In this document: piece by piece, positions 54,513-64,000 of the stretch | Layout of the letters: each line of letters begins with the position of its first letter | How positions within the stretch are numbered: the stretch's first letter is position 1 | Assembly: GCA_003330885.1 (NCBI GenBank) | Contig: CP030277.1 | Span: 3,336,001-3,400,000 of the forward strand | Length of the DNA stretch: 64,000 bases | From: Rhodobiaceae bacterium | GTDB lineage: Bacteria > Pseudomonadota > Alphaproteobacteria > Parvibaculales > Parvibaculaceae | Direction: 5' to 3' | The notes under the pieces: model-generated | The model's database searches: none | Told to the model about the DNA's origin: nothing | Seen by the model: the letters and a program-made list of their open reading frames with translations, nothing else | Program-made: the position numbers and the translations under genes

Positions 54513-54707
54513 AATTGGTTCTCCTAAAATGACTTATCTATTCCTGCCGACGGTTGGCTCCGAGGGTCTTGGCAAGCGGGTCTATTGAGGCGCCCATTGC
54601 CCATGGAAATTGGGTTTATGCCGATGCTCTCGCCACAAAATCGGGCCCAAAACTGGAAACGCCAAAACGGGGCCGTCTGTCGCCTTCCGGAAGGTTCCGA
54701 AAAACGC

Positions 54708-55343
54708 CTAACCCCTTGACTGCTCGATAAGTGCGACGGCAGCGCCGAACGCCGCTTCTATAGACAAATTGGAGGTATCGAGCAAGTGCGCGTCGTCAGC
54801 CGGACGCATAGGAGAGGTGGCTCGATCTGTATCCCGGGCGTCTCTGTCCCTCACATCCGCTAGAACTTGTGCCTCAGAGAGGTCAGACCCCGACCCCTTG
54901 AGTTCCAACCAGCGCCTATGGGCGCGGATTTCTGCGCTTGCGGTGACATAAAGTTTCACATCTGCATCGGGGCAGACCACGGTTCCAATATCCCGACCAT
55001 CCAAAATGGCACCTGGCTCGCCATTCGGCGGATTTTCGGCAAAACGGCGCTGAAATGCGAGAATGGCGGCCCGGACCGGTGGCATGGCCGCCACAACCGA
55101 CGCCGCTTCGCTCACCTCAGGGGTTCTGATGGCCACAGGGTCAATTTTGTCCGGATCAAGGGTTTCAGCCGCCATGACCCCGGCTGCCTCGTCCTGGGCC
55201 TCTGATCCGCTTATGAGCACCGCATAGGCGACACCCCTATATAAAGAGCCTGTGTCGAGATAGGCGAAGCCGAAATGCTCTGCCAGGGCGCGCGCAAGTG
55301 TGCCTTTTCCTGCAGCGGCCGGCCCGTCAACAGCGATGATCAT
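54708..55343 (-). CDS. cmk: Cytidylate kinase
   Basis: 211 residues. P-loop [20 protein letters not shown] (residues 3-22); substrate segments [14 protein letters not shown] and [20 protein letters not shown] are diagnostic. It phosphorylates CMP and dCMP. Its start overlaps the aroA stop by four bases (ATGA). The order aroA-cmk-rpsA is ancient and conserved. Confidence 0.96.
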   Translation of the reverse strand: MIIAVDGPAAAGKGTLARALAEHFGFAYLDTGSLYRGVAYAVLISGSEAQDEAAGVMAAETLDPDKIDPVAIRTPEVSEAASVVAAMPPVRAAILAFQRRFAENPPNGEPGAILDGRDIGTVVCPDADVKLYVTASAEIRAHRRWLELKGSGSDLSEAQVLADVRDRDARDTDRATSPMRPADDAHLLDTSNLSIEAAFGAAVALIEQSRG

Positions 55344-56671
55344 GAATTCGCCTCTGACGAAAGGGTGGCCCCAAGCCCTCGCATCAACGCGACATAGTCC
55401 GGGAAGCTGGTGGCGATCATCTCGCCCTCATCGATGATCACCGGTTTTTTGGCGCCAAACCCCAATGTCAGGAAGGACATGGCGATACGGTGGTCCATAT
55501 GGGTAAGGACAGTTCCGCCGCCTGCGACCTCGCCAGGTGCGCCAGTAATGGCCATGCCATCGTCAAATTCTTCCACCTGCACCCCGTTTGCCTGAAGACC
55601 CGCGACAGTAGCTGCCACCCGATCACTCTCTTTCACCCGGAGTTCTGCAGCACCCCGCATGATAGTGGTGCCCTCGGCATGTGCTGCGGCCACGGCGAGC
55701 ACGGGATACTCATCAATCATGGACGGTGCCCGATCAAGCGGCACCTCAATGCCTTTAAGGGTGCTGGTTCGAACCCGCAGGTCTGCGACCGGCTCGCCGC
55801 TCTCTTCGCGCTCGTTTTGAATGTCGATATTCGCACCCATCTCGATAAGGGTCGTGTAAAGCCCAATGCGATGCGGGTTCATCATGACGCCCGTCACAGT
55901 GACATCGGAATCTGGCGTGGTGAGCGCCGCCACGATAGGAAACGCCGCAGACGAAGGGTCCGCCGGGACAATGACATCTGATGGTGTGAGCTCTGTTTGG
56001 CCAGTGACACGGATGACCGTCACTTCCTGGGGCCCTGGCTCAACGCTCACCTCGGCGCCGAATGCCCGAAGCATCCGTTCCGTGTGATCCCGCGTCGGGT
56101 GAGGCTCGATGACCGTCGTCTGGCCAGGCGCATTCAGGCCAGCAAGGAGCACGGCTGATTTCACCTGCGCAGAAGCGACCGGCAACGGATAAGTGATGGG
56201 CAGAGCGACCGCGGCACCCTTCACAGTAAGTGGCATGCGGCCACCGTCGCGGGCATGAAATTCAGCGCCCATCTCAGTAAGGGGTGTGATGACCCGGCCC
56301 ATGGGGCGCTTTGAAAGCGATGCATCCCCAACAAAAGTTGCCGTGATCGGGTGCCCGGCAACGAGCCCCATCACAAGCCGCGCACCGGTACCGGAATTGC
56401 CGAAATCAAGCGCCGTGGCGGGTTCTGACAGTCCACCAACGCCCACGCCGGTTACTTCCCAGGCGCCCTCGCCGGTGCGCGTGACGGTGGCGCCAAGCGC
56501 CCGCATGGCCTCCGCCGTGGCCAGAACGTCCTCGCCCTCAAGCAGGCCCGTCACATGGCTTGTGCCGACCGCCAGAGCCCCCAGAATAAGGGCCCGATGG
56601 GAAATGGACTTGTCGCCCGGAACGGTAATATGTCCTCTAAGGGACCTGGAAGGGGAGGCGGTTAGGGTCAT
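55340..56671 (-). CDS. aroA: 3-phosphoshikimate 1-carboxyvinyltransferase (EPSP synthase)
   Basis: 443 residues from the ATG at 56671; an ATG eleven codons upstream is possible but less usual. It joins shikimate-3-phosphate and PEP in chorismate synthesis. Seen: [47 protein letters not shown], and [32 protein letters not shown] (Ala after Gly) matches class II, glyphosate-tolerant-type EPSP synthases (as in Agrobacterium CP4), rather than the class I GNAGTAMR pattern. Confidence 0.96.
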   Translation of the reverse strand: MTLTASPSRSLRGHITVPGDKSISHRALILGALAVGTSHVTGLLEGEDVLATAEAMRALGATVTRTGEGAWEVTGVGVGGLSEPATALDFGNSGTGARLVMGLVAGHPITATFVGDASLSKRPMGRVITPLTEMGAEFHARDGGRMPLTVKGAAVALPITYPLPVASAQVKSAVLLAGLNAPGQTTVIEPHPTRDHTERMLRAFGAEVSVEPGPQEVTVIRVTGQTELTPSDVIVPADPSSAAFPIVAALTTPDSDVTVTGVMMNPHRIGLYTTLIEMGANIDIQNEREESGEPVADLRVRTSTLKGIEVPLDRAPSMIDEYPVLAVAAAHAEGTTIMRGAAELRVKESDRVAATVAGLQANGVQVEEFDDGMAITGAPGEVAGGGTVLTHMDHRIAMSFLTLGFGAKKPVIIDEGEMIATSFPDYVALMRGLGATLSSEANS

Positions 56672-56864
56672 TTCGTGTTGCCGATCCAAGTATAAACAAA
56701 CCATCCTGAGGGTGTGTTTACACGGGTCGATCTCTCATCCTTTTTGAGGCATCTCGCAAAATAATGAAGGCGAGAAACGTTTGGTGTGCGAATAGGTTTT
56801 GACAGGCGCGCCGGATCGTGGCAATGGGAATTTTACAGTCACAAAACCTTGGGGGAGAGCCTAG

Positions 56865-57278
56865 GTGAAGCAGGATTTAGGAACAAAACGCGTTTGCAGC
56901 GATTGCGGAGCGAAGTTCTACGACCTCAACAAGAATCCCACGGTCTGCCCCAAATGCGGCCATGAGGAAGCAGTCGTTGTGCCGCGCGCGAAACGAAAAG
57001 CACCTGAGCCGGTTGCGGCGGCGCCTAAAGAGGCGCCCGCTGAGAAGCCCGATGAGGAAGAAGAGGGCGACGTTGTTGTTGGCGCGGAAACCTCACTCGA
57101 CGAACTGGCAGCTGAGGAAAAGGCTGCGAGCGGCGATGACGCTGACGGTGATGAGGTAGATGATATTCTCGCCATTGATGATGAAGAGGAAGATGACCCC
57201 TTCCTCCCCGGCGACGATGATGAAGATGATGACGATGTGTCGGTTCTCATTCCAGGTGTGAAAGACGACGACATCTGA
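56865..57278 (+). CDS. TIGR02300 family zinc-ribbon protein with acidic tail
   Basis: 137 residues from a GTG at 56865 with GGGGGAGAG upstream. The N-terminus carries a four-cysteine ribbon (CSDCGAKFYDLNKNPTVCP then KCG). The middle is rich in Ala, Pro and Lys, and the last 70 residues are almost entirely Asp and Glu (for example DEEEDDPFLPGDDDEDDDD). The family is restricted to alphaproteobacteria and has no known function. It is divergent from aroA. Confidence 0.9.
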   Translation: MKQDLGTKRVCSDCGAKFYDLNKNPTVCPKCGHEEAVVVPRAKRKAPEPVAAAPKEAPAEKPDEEEEGDVVVGAETSLDELAAEEKAASGDDADGDEVDDILAIDDEEEDDPFLPGDDDEDDDDVSVLIPGVKDDDI

Positions 57279-57469
57279 TCGGTGAGGTCACAGGCCGGTG
57301 GCCTGTTGAAAGGCGGGCGTGGTGGGGCAAGTTTTGCTTGATCCGATCGCGCACCCGACCTAGTTTCCGGCACCCGGGCAGCTGAAGCAGGCATTGCCCG
57401 GTTCGCGCACCCAAGGCGCGTGATTACTGACCCTGTATCCGGGTGAATGAGGGTCAGACGAAAAGGTAA

Positions 57470-57545
<76 letters not shown>

Positions 57546-57657
57546 CCCTCTAGATTTCCCAGAGATTCTGTTGTGGTCTACCGCGCGGCATGTGTTGGTG
57601 ACAGAGCCGCTCGACGTATCCGATTCCAGGTGTGGTTTGATCGAGATAGGGGCGTAT

Positions 57658-59052
57658 CTAGAATTGGCGAACGCTCCTATCCATTAGCTCGCCTTTGCGC
57701 CCATAGACAGAAATTTCCATCCCTTGTGGCGCAACTTCAACACGGGTGAAGTTGTCGTCGCCCACGACTTTGCTGGGATTGGCAAGGGAAAAGACGCCCG
57801 CTTGGCCCGCGTCAATTGTGCCCTTAGTTCGAAAATGTCGTGCTGACGGATGGGGATAGGGCCAGAAGAAGGAAGAAGATACAACCGAGTGAACCTTCAG
57901 TCCGGTTGGTGACACCAGTTCCAATGAAAGGGACGCATGAATATCTCCTGAGAAAAAGACAACACGCTCAATTTGGTGTGTCTCAATATGTTCAAGAAGT
58001 TCAACCCGCTGTGCATGGTACCCTGACCATTTGTCTTTTGATTCCGATTGCGCAGAGTCAGGGGCAAATGGAACAGATGTAACCACGATCTTCACCCGAC
58101 CTGATGCGTCTTTTAGCCAGCGCTTCAGAGCGGACATTTGTTCCTGGCTAATCATCTCGGAAGTGCCATCCACCAAATGGGCACGTTCTGTTCTGGAGTC
58201 GGTGACAAAGATATCGCAGCACCCATCGCTGTATTTATACCAAAAATGGTTGGGCGTCCCCGTAAGGCGTCGCTTCTTTATGGGGATGTTCGGGCTGTGT
58301 GAAAGTTGGTAGCTCTGATAGGCGTGAATTGCATTTGGATAAAGTGTCTTCCAATCCTTATCACAAGCTTTCGTCGGCCAATTGTCTTCTATCTCATGAT
58401 CATCAAGGGTCATGTAGGTTGGCGTCCGGCTCATGAGGTCGCGGATGTATCGTTGACCAAAAGCGCTTCGATACCTCTTGTAGAATTTATCCACTGACCG
58501 ATCTTGCCCGACGAACTTTAGATCATCCGCATAGATTTGATCTCCCATCATTAGGAGCTGGTGGACTGGGCTACCGCTATCAATCTGTTCCAGGATTGAT
58601 CTGAATGTCTTGTCACCGCGATCATCAAAAAAATCTCCAAGGAATGTTTTTAGAAGATAGCGACAGGAGCCAATGACCAGTGAGCGAGGTTCTGTATCAT
58701 CATCACTTGCTGTTTGAAATGCTCCAATGTCGATGTTCCCCCAATCAGAACCTGAAAATCCGGCATCGGATATCTCTGCATCGGAGAAAAAGTAGCCCAT
58801 CTGGTATTCGTAGTGAGTGGATGGCTCAAGTTTCTCGACGATTGCGATCCCCGTCATATCGAAATTGGGGTTCATTTTGAAGAGAACCGGTTTGTGCCAG
58901 TCGCCGCTACCCGCTTTTGCATAACGCAGCGCGCCAAAGCACCTCCTTGGAAGTCCGTCAATAACGTCTCCTTGTCCTCGACCCCATATCCGAACGCGTG
59001 TCGGTGTGGTTTCGCCGATTATTGGGCCAACGGTTACACCGTTCAGTTTCAT
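57658..59052 (-). CDS. PhoD-like metallophosphoesterase
   Basis: 464 residues from the ATG at 59052 (GGAGG eight bases upstream). The metal-binding core of the alkaline phosphatase D / PhoD-like family is clear: SLVIGSCRYL, LLMMGDQIYADDLKF, PTYMTLDDHEIEDNW, VVFFSGDIHASLSLE. It has no twin-arginine or other signal peptide, unlike the exported PhoD enzymes, so it should act in the cytoplasm. The N-terminal 100 residues form a beta-rich domain that begins with GVTVGPIIGETTPTRVRIWGR. The substrate is unknown; phosphodiesters or phosphomonoesters are likely. It lies between tRNA-Ala and a giant unfamiliar gene on the opposite strand. Confidence 0.88.
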   Translation of the reverse strand: MKLNGVTVGPIIGETTPTRVRIWGRGQGDVIDGLPRRCFGALRYAKAGSGDWHKPVLFKMNPNFDMTGIAIVEKLEPSTHYEYQMGYFFSDAEISDAGFSGSDWGNIDIGAFQTASDDDTEPRSLVIGSCRYLLKTFLGDFFDDRGDKTFRSILEQIDSGSPVHQLLMMGDQIYADDLKFVGQDRSVDKFYKRYRSAFGQRYIRDLMSRTPTYMTLDDHEIEDNWPTKACDKDWKTLYPNAIHAYQSYQLSHSPNIPIKKRRLTGTPNHFWYKYSDGCCDIFVTDSRTERAHLVDGTSEMISQEQMSALKRWLKDASGRVKIVVTSVPFAPDSAQSESKDKWSGYHAQRVELLEHIETHQIERVVFFSGDIHASLSLELVSPTGLKVHSVVSSSFFWPYPHPSARHFRTKGTIDAGQAGVFSLANPSKVVGDDNFTRVEVAPQGMEISVYGRKGELMDRSVRQF

Positions 59053-59515
59053 CACTATGTCCTCCGATGTGTTGGCGCTTTTTCAAGGGAGAGTTGAAGC
59101 TGCGCACTCTATGAGCGATTGCTGATTTGGATCCCCGTAGAAACCTTCCTATCCCGGACAAAAAAAGATGAGCTCTCTTGTGAAGTCGAAACAGATCGTC
59201 GGGTCAACCGCAGGTTGATTGCGCGACGAGCAGAAAGCCCAAATAGGACACCTATGTTGTCAGGTCACCAGGTCCGACACTGTGCTCGCAAAAACGTTTC
59301 GCAAACTTGCCATCTTTAGGGGGCGGCAGGCCACCAGCATGCGAATAAGCGAAAACCTGCGGAGGCATGTCACCCTTCAACAATCTTTATACAGATGTTC
59401 TGTCTTCAGAATACATCACCGAATTCAAACGAGAGCACATAGAAGTTGACTCAAAAAAACGACGGTATCACGATAGAGGAAAGAAAAGATTTTGCCAAGG
59501 GGAGTGGTGAATTCA
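59053..59515. promoter_or_regulatory. Divergent gap upstream of the giant gene
   Basis: 463 bases without a credible gene. It must hold the promoters for the PhoD-like gene (minus) and the giant gene (plus). Possible boxes are weak: TTGACT at about 59447 with no good -10 at the right distance. I see no integrase, insertion sequence or repeat here. Confidence 0.35.
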
Positions 59516-62500
59516 ATGGGGAACGCGCCGAGCACTTCTCGGGTTGTCGGGATCATTTTGATGGTCGCGGGGATCGTTGCCATTCCGCTCGCCGCGTATT
59601 ACCTGTTTTATGTCACTGGCCAGCAGGATTTCCAAACACGCAGGAGCCTGCGTGCGGTGCATGAAATAACTGTTCAGCTTAATGATCGTTTCGCTGCGCT
59701 TCATCAGATTATGCGCTTTTTTCCGGTTACGCTCGACGTTCGACTTGAATCACCCGGTGGCGCGATGCTCCCACGGGCGAAACCTTTGCAATCTCTCGAT
59801 AGAACCCAGGAGGAAACTTTATCAACAGAACGCCTCGTTGAGCCTGGCGCTTGCTCCCTAATTGGCCGGGTTGCGAAATGGGGTTCGTCGTTGAGCCGGA
59901 TGCAGAGGAAATTGAGAGACCTTACTACTCTGTGGGAATGGCAGTGCCATTTCGTTCGCGGGCATTTGAGCGAAAGTGGGCGAGTTGAGGAGAATGGGCA
60001 GAGTAAACTATATCGACTTTTGGATAGCCTAACTGAATTCATTCCATCACTGAGTGCCCCTCTCTATCAAGCAATTGTCGACACAGGCGCACCTGATGTC
60101 TCCTGCCGATCATTGAATGCTGCGCGGACATGGGCGGCGGCAGATGGCTTTGCAAACGAAGAGGGTAAATCTGACGTGCTCGAAGAGGTAGTGAGTCACT
60201 TTGTGCGGCCAGAAACCAAACCGTGCCCAGAGACCGAAACCGATAACCTGCCGGAGGCTCTCAGAAATTTGGAGCTGCTTGTCGAGAAATTGGGGTCTGA
60301 ACTCAAAACGACATCATACAACTCGGACTACGAAGTTTTGGTGAACAGCACTGTCAGCCTGATCTCATTGCATGAAGAAATACTCAAGCGTGCAATAGCT
60401 TTGCAAGAGCTGGGAACCCACACCCAGGCAGAACTAGAAGAGGGAATTTTTCGCCTTGCGTCCGTGAGCGACGCGCACATCTTCTATCTTGAGTTCTTGT
60501 GCGCATCTGAAGGACAGAAAATCATCCAAGCTGAATCTGCGCTGCAGACCCTTCTTGAGGTTTTGAAGGGCAACACCAGGAGGCTGCATGATGCTACGCC
60601 GTGCCTGATTGGAAATGAAGATAATCAGGCAATAGAAAGAGCCGCTAGAATCCGAACTGAAAATTCGAACAGAATTAGGGCTGAAAAAATTGCCATTGTT
60701 GAAGAGCCCAAAAGGCTCGAGATTGAAAAGTTAGCAAGGGCCAGAGTTGAGAATTTGACCAAAGCGAAATCCGCAGAGGTGGTTCCGATCGAAGAAATTG
60801 CCAGGGTTGAAGGGGTGACCAGAAGCGCTGTAGGTGATGGAAAGCGAGAGAGAACCAAATCTGAGGAATTGATCGAACCTAAAACAGACCGCTTCGCAGG
60901 TATCAGCAATCCATTTCGGGTGTTGGTCGCGGATCAATCCAGCCGAGAAAACGCACTAGACTCTAGTTTACGCGTGCTGCCTCAAAATCAGATCATGAAA
61001 CACGTAGATACTTCATCGACTCTTCGTACGACTAGATGGTTCAGGCGATTGGAGACGCACTCAAGCGCGATCGAAACTCTCTCCTGTGACGAAAGTGGCG
61101 TGGGTGAGGAAACCTTCCTCCGGTTTACTTCGGAGGGGGGCATGCCTGTAGTGGACGGTGGTCTGAGATGCTCCGGCGATGATCTGAGTAACTTCAGCGG
61201 GCGACAAAAACGCTGGACAGGTGGCCGTTACATACTAACAGTGCGACTGGGCGATTTGATTGACGTGCCGGCAAGAAGCAGCCAGGACATGCGCTTCGCC
61301 ATAGCGGATTGCAATGGTCGGATTGTCTTTGGAAACCTGGACGGTGGTTCCACCGTTAACAACCTTTCACATTGGTTGGGCTTGTCTCCAAGTACCGCTA
61401 AAACCGGTGAGAAGGATGCTGAGATACGGCCTTTCGCACTCTTCTCGACGGCGACAGTCAACGCATCAATTGAGGATGATGCGCTGGCACACTCGAGGGT
61501 TGAAACAATCTTCCTTGGTGGGCAGCAGTACCAAGCCGCAATCCAGCCCTATCGACTTCCCATCGGTGTAAGCGATCCATCCTGTGAACAAAAGCCGTCG
61601 AATCAACCAACGGCGTCTGCGCGCCCATCTAGCCCAAACGAGTCACCTCAGAACGAGTCACCTCAAAACGAGTCACCTCAGAACCAGGCAACATGGTTTG
61701 TTGTTGGTTTGACGCCTTATGACAAAATCGTCCGTGAGACCCGCAATCCTCCCTTTCTTGTCGTGGCGTGGACTGTTCCCCTGGTTTTTCTCGGGTTGCT
61801 TACTTGGCCCTATCTGACTTTCCGATTTGCCGGATCAGGTCTTAATCTTGGTCGCCTCCACCTGACGGTGACGGCAATCTCGTTGCCAGTTGGCTTTGGG
61901 CTTTTGTCATTGCTCCTCTTTGCTTTCTATCACTATCAGTTAGAGCAGACCAAAGTGGTGGTTGAGGCGAAGGCGATTTCAAAAAGTCTCTCTGCTGCAT
62001 TTTCTCATGAACTCGACGAGACACTGGAGATGATGGTGGGAGATGCGTCTTCTGTTGACGAAAATGATCAGACTGTTTCTGAAGTTTCGTTCGGTCAGCT
62101 TGCGCTGCTTGAAAGCGCTGAAAACCTGCTCTCGGCCTTCGACCGCTGTCGCAATTTATTGCTCATGAACAGGAGTAAAGTCGATGCCACCGGTGAGGGC
62201 GACAGATGGGACTGGAGGTGCCAGTGGGCCGCAGAGTCGGCTGCTGCTGATGAGAGGCAGACCTTTGAACAGTTCACACGAGGGTACCAATCATTTGAGT
62301 TTGCATGGATGATGGACGGAACGCCGGGGTCCCCTGCTGAGGGTAGGCATGTTGGCCCACACCTTTCCTTGAGGGAAACCGCGGTGAGGCGTGTTGCGCT
62401 TGGAAACCGTGGGTATTTTCAGAGAGCCAGAAATCGCGAGGGGTGGCGCCGTGAGGCACTGTCTGCGGCACAAAACAGGGAAGCTGATGGATGCGAGATC

Positions 62501-64000
62501 TCCAACGGCACATTTGCCCTTGAGCGTATTCGTACTCGGGATTTTGGTTGGACACTTTCCTCAATAGCTGTCCCGGTGTTTTCAGAGGCAACACAAGATC
62601 AGAATGAGAATAAGGACTGCCCAAATAGTGCAGGGTCGCCGCGGGCATTCTGGGAGAAGTCCCGTTTTGCCGAGGAGGCGGTGCTCCGAACCCCCATGTC
62701 GGCAGAGCGTGCCCCCTCGTCATTCGTATTGGCAATTGTAAAGCGCATACAAACATTTGCGAGTCCGGTTTTGCCTTATGGGTTTGGTTTCGCAGTTGTA
62801 CGCGACCGCACGGGCGACCAGTTGTTGGACGGGCAGGCGTGGCGTAGGGGGGATGTTCTTTTTCATTCAGATGACAGCCGCTCCCTCATCGAGAATTTTT
62901 TGGGCGAGACCGACAATGATATAAACCTTGAGGCAGCCCTTGAGAACCGGCGCTCTGATACCATTGAAGTGCCTTACCGGGGTCGCCCGCACCTGATCCA
63001 TGTCGACCCGCTAGCCGGTCTTCCTTGGAGCTTGATCGTCTTCTACGACAAGTCAATTCTACATCTGTCCCTGACAGAGCCAGCCATAGCCGCCACCATG
63101 AGCTTTATGGTGTTTGCCATTTTCTTGGCGTTGATCGCGGGTGCGGGGGTAAGTCTGGCGGCAGGGTACAAAGCGTGGGCATGGATCTGGCCGCGGCCGA
63201 GAAGCACGTCGACCTATTACACAGCAACCGGTGTATTGGTTCTTGTCGGCCTTTCTCTCGTCCTCATTGCTTGCGTGATGGAACAGCTGCCTTTCCCTTA
63301 TGCCTGGTTTTTACTCGGTGGTGTTCTGTTGGCTGTGCTCGGCGGTCTCATCATCTTCTTCTCACCGGAACAATATCATCTGAAGTCAGATCCAAAAAAA
63401 GCCGATGACATCGTGTATTGGAAAGTGATTATGGGGTCTCGCCTACTTCTGACGGGGTCTGTTGTGATGATCCTGGGAATGGCATTGTTTCCGCTCGCTG
63501 TCGGCGTCGGCGTGGCGTTTTTTGAGCTTACGCTGGCGAACGAGCCTCTCGCTAAAGTTGTGCTCGTCGTTCAGTTGGTGCTCTCTCTCGTAATGCCGAT
63601 GGTTCTACCCAAATGCGTGAGGTTGGCGCTTGGGGTATTTGATCATGGGGGCAAGGGTGCTGCCCTGGATGCCAGTACACAATTTTCCTTCGCCTTTTTT
63701 CTCATGGCGCTGATTTTCCTATTTGGTATTGCGCCAGCATCTGTGATTTGGATAGACGCAGAGCGCCTTGCATCTGATATCCGGCAAAAGCACGAACTGG
63801 TCCACGCGGGGGAGGCAACATACAGACGTGAATCAGAAATCCTGGCGGATCTCAAAAGGCTGCAACCAGAAGCGTTGAGCGGTGTGCGAATTGAAGATCT
63901 TGTCGCCGATGTTCGTTTATGGACACTGAGTTTCCACAATCGCAGGGTGTGCGTTACAGAAAATCTACCCGCCAAACAGGGGAGTGTACGTAGCCGGACT
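59516..64000 (+). CDS. Giant multi-helix membrane protein with Cache-like region, function unknown (partial)
   Basis: The frame is open for 1495 codons from the ATG at 59516 to the window edge; I checked it line by line and found no stop. AAGGGGAG is 11 bases upstream. A GTG at 59507 is an alternative start. Helices by inspection: about 10-33, 747-770, 783-806, 1192-1217, 1237-1258, 1263-1282, 1309-1335, 1347-1364 and 1392-1412. Two large extracytoplasmic domains (34-746 and 807-1190) lie between them. The second has Cache-like features: SLRETAVRRVALGNRGYFQR at about 954, GDVLFHSDDSRSLIENFL, and GLPWSLIVFYDKS near 1168, ending at the helix. The first has a charged stretch at 373-440 and a tandem NESPQ repeat at 708-722. 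I do not recognise the family; a sensor or signalling receptor is an inference. The C-terminus is not visible. Confidence 0.85.
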   Translation, partial: MGNAPSTSRVVGIILMVAGIVAIPLAAYYLFYVTGQQDFQTRRSLRAVHEITVQLNDRFAALHQIMRFFPVTLDVRLESPGGAMLPRAKPLQSLDRTQEETLSTERLVEPGACSLIGRVAKWGSSLSRMQRKLRDLTTLWEWQCHFVRGHLSESGRVEENGQSKLYRLLDSLTEFIPSLSAPLYQAIVDTGAPDVSCRSLNAARTWAAADGFANEEGKSDVLEEVVSHFVRPETKPCPETETDNLPEALRNLELLVEKLGSELKTTSYNSDYEVLVNSTVSLISLHEEILKRAIALQELGTHTQAELEEGIFRLASVSDAHIFYLEFLCASEGQKIIQAESALQTLLEVLKGNTRRLHDATPCLIGNEDNQAIERAARIRTENSNRIRAEKIAIVEEPKRLEIEKLARARVENLTKAKSAEVVPIEEIARVEGVTRSAVGDGKRERTKSEELIEPKTDRFAGISNPFRVLVADQSSRENALDSSLRVLPQNQIMKHVDTSSTLRTTRWFRRLETHSSAIETLSCDESGVGEETFLRFTSEGGMPVVDGGLRCSGDDLSNFSGRQKRWTGGRYILTVRLGDLIDVPARSSQDMRFAIADCNGRIVFGNLDGGSTVNNLSHWLGLSPSTAKTGEKDAEIRPFALFSTATVNASIEDDALAHSRVETIFLGGQQYQAAIQPYRLPIGVSDPSCEQKPSNQPTASARPSSPNESPQNESPQNESPQNQATWFVVGLTPYDKIVRETRNPPFLVVAWTVPLVFLGLLTWPYLTFRFAGSGLNLGRLHLTVTAISLPVGFGLLSLLLFAFYHYQLEQTKVVVEAKAISKSLSAAFSHELDETLEMMVGDASSVDENDQTVSEVSFGQLALLESAENLLSAFDRCRNLLLMNRSKVDATGEGDRWDWRCQWAAESAAADERQTFEQFTRGYQSFEFAWMMDGTPGSPAEGRHVGPHLSLRETAVRRVALGNRGYFQRARNREGWRREALSAAQNREADGCEISNGTFALERIRTRDFGWTLSSIAVPVFSEATQDQNENKDCPNSAGSPRAFWEKSRFAEEAVLRTPMSAERAPSSFVLAIVKRIQTFASPVLPYGFGFAVVRDRTGDQLLDGQAWRRGDVLFHSDDSRSLIENFLGETDNDINLEAALENRRSDTIEVPYRGRPHLIHVDPLAGLPWSLIVFYDKSILHLSLTEPAIAATMSFMVFAIFLALIAGAGVSLAAGYKAWAWIWPRPRSTSTYYTATGVLVLVGLSLVLIACVMEQLPFPYAWFLLGGVLLAVLGGLIIFFSPEQYHLKSDPKKADDIVYWKVIMGSRLLLTGSVVMILGMALFPLAVGVGVAFFELTLANEPLAKVVLVVQLVLSLVMPMVLPKCVRLALGVFDHGGKGAALDASTQFSFAFFLMALIFLFGIAPASVIWIDAERLASDIRQKHELVHAGEATYRRESEILADLKRLQPEALSGVRIEDLVADVRLWTLSFHNRRVCVTENLPAKQGSVRSRT
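61637..61681 (+). repeat. Tandem 15-base repeat coding NESPQ x3
   Basis: Three head-to-tail copies of AACGAGTCACCTCAG; the middle copy differs by one base (A for G at its end). It lies in frame in the giant protein (residues 708-722), between the first extracytoplasmic domain and the second helix, and looks like a linker prone to slippage. Confidence 0.9.

Noticed and set aside
54683-54694. Palindrome CCTTCCGGAAGG after cmk as a further member of the dispersed element
   Set aside because: It lacks the outer arms and the GGTTC-AAAAYGC right end at the right position; probably an unrelated local hairpin.
59446-59664. A 72-codon frame overlapping the start of the giant gene
   Set aside because: It overlaps the long frame out of phase, and the long frame has a far stronger coding signal, including a membrane helix.
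61637-61681. CRISPR-like repeat
   Set aside because: The three units are contiguous, without spacers, and code in frame for NESPQ.

Overview
The window looks like a chromosomal stretch of an alphaproteobacterium (Rhizobiales/Parvibaculum-like; the genus is an inference). The pointers are a ChvG/ChvI two-component system joined to a short HPr kinase, EIIA and HPr; a DivL-type kinase with tyrosine in place of the phospho-accepting histidine; AddAB instead of RecBCD; a TIGR02300 zinc-ribbon protein; and the aroA-cmk-rpsA / trpFBA-accD-folC gene order. Almost all genes are intact, with short gaps and many start/stop overlaps.

Layout. 1-7.3 kb: end of an ABC transporter ATPase, polA, map, an epoxide-hydrolase-like gene, a GST with a divergent YafY/WYL regulator across a perfect inverted repeat, and a TetR regulator. 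7.3-13.7 kb: a tandem pair of DUF1302 outer-membrane proteins with duplicated promoter, leader and 3' hairpin. 13.8-21.1 kb: pckA, then accessory genes (GNAT, flavin split-barrel protein, MATE pump, TetR with two matching operators, exported YHS protein, M20 peptidase) that separate pckA from chvI. 21.3-29.6 kb: chvI-chvG-hprK-EIIA-HPr, ahcY (with an AT-rich palindrome upstream) and divL. 29.8-34.4 kb: a molybdenum hydroxylase pair (iorAB type), a GNAT and a ferredoxin-reductase-type flavoprotein, which sit between divL and the next block. 34.5-44.1 kb: tsaE, amgK, murU, addB, addA, trxA on the plus strand. 44.1-56.7 kb: a long minus-strand block read as aroA-cmk-rpsA-sppA-ihfB-ytoQ-lapA-pyrF-trpF-trpB-trpA-accD-folC. 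56.8-64 kb: TIGR02300 protein, tRNA-Ala(GGC), a PhoD-like phosphatase, and the start of a giant membrane protein that is open to the window edge.

How the parts fit. ChvGI, the partial regulatory PTS (HprK, EIIA, HPr) and pckA suggest carbon and envelope-stress control. DivL points to CtrA-type cell-cycle control. AmgK/MurU supply peptidoglycan recycling. AddAB serves double-strand-break repair. The minus-strand block serves aromatic amino acid, pyrimidine, fatty-acid and folate synthesis plus translation.

The most unusual items are: (1) a frame of at least 1495 codons from 59516 to the edge, encoding a roughly nine-helix protein with two large probable extracytoplasmic domains, the second Cache-like, and a tandem NESPQ repeat; (2) a family of dispersed palindromic elements (3719, 4966, 43948, 50274), two of which keep the same two-stem fold through compensatory base changes; (3) several self-consistent regulator/operator pairs; (4) the duplicated DUF1302 units, which differ mainly in a cysteine-bounded Ala/Gly-rich insert.
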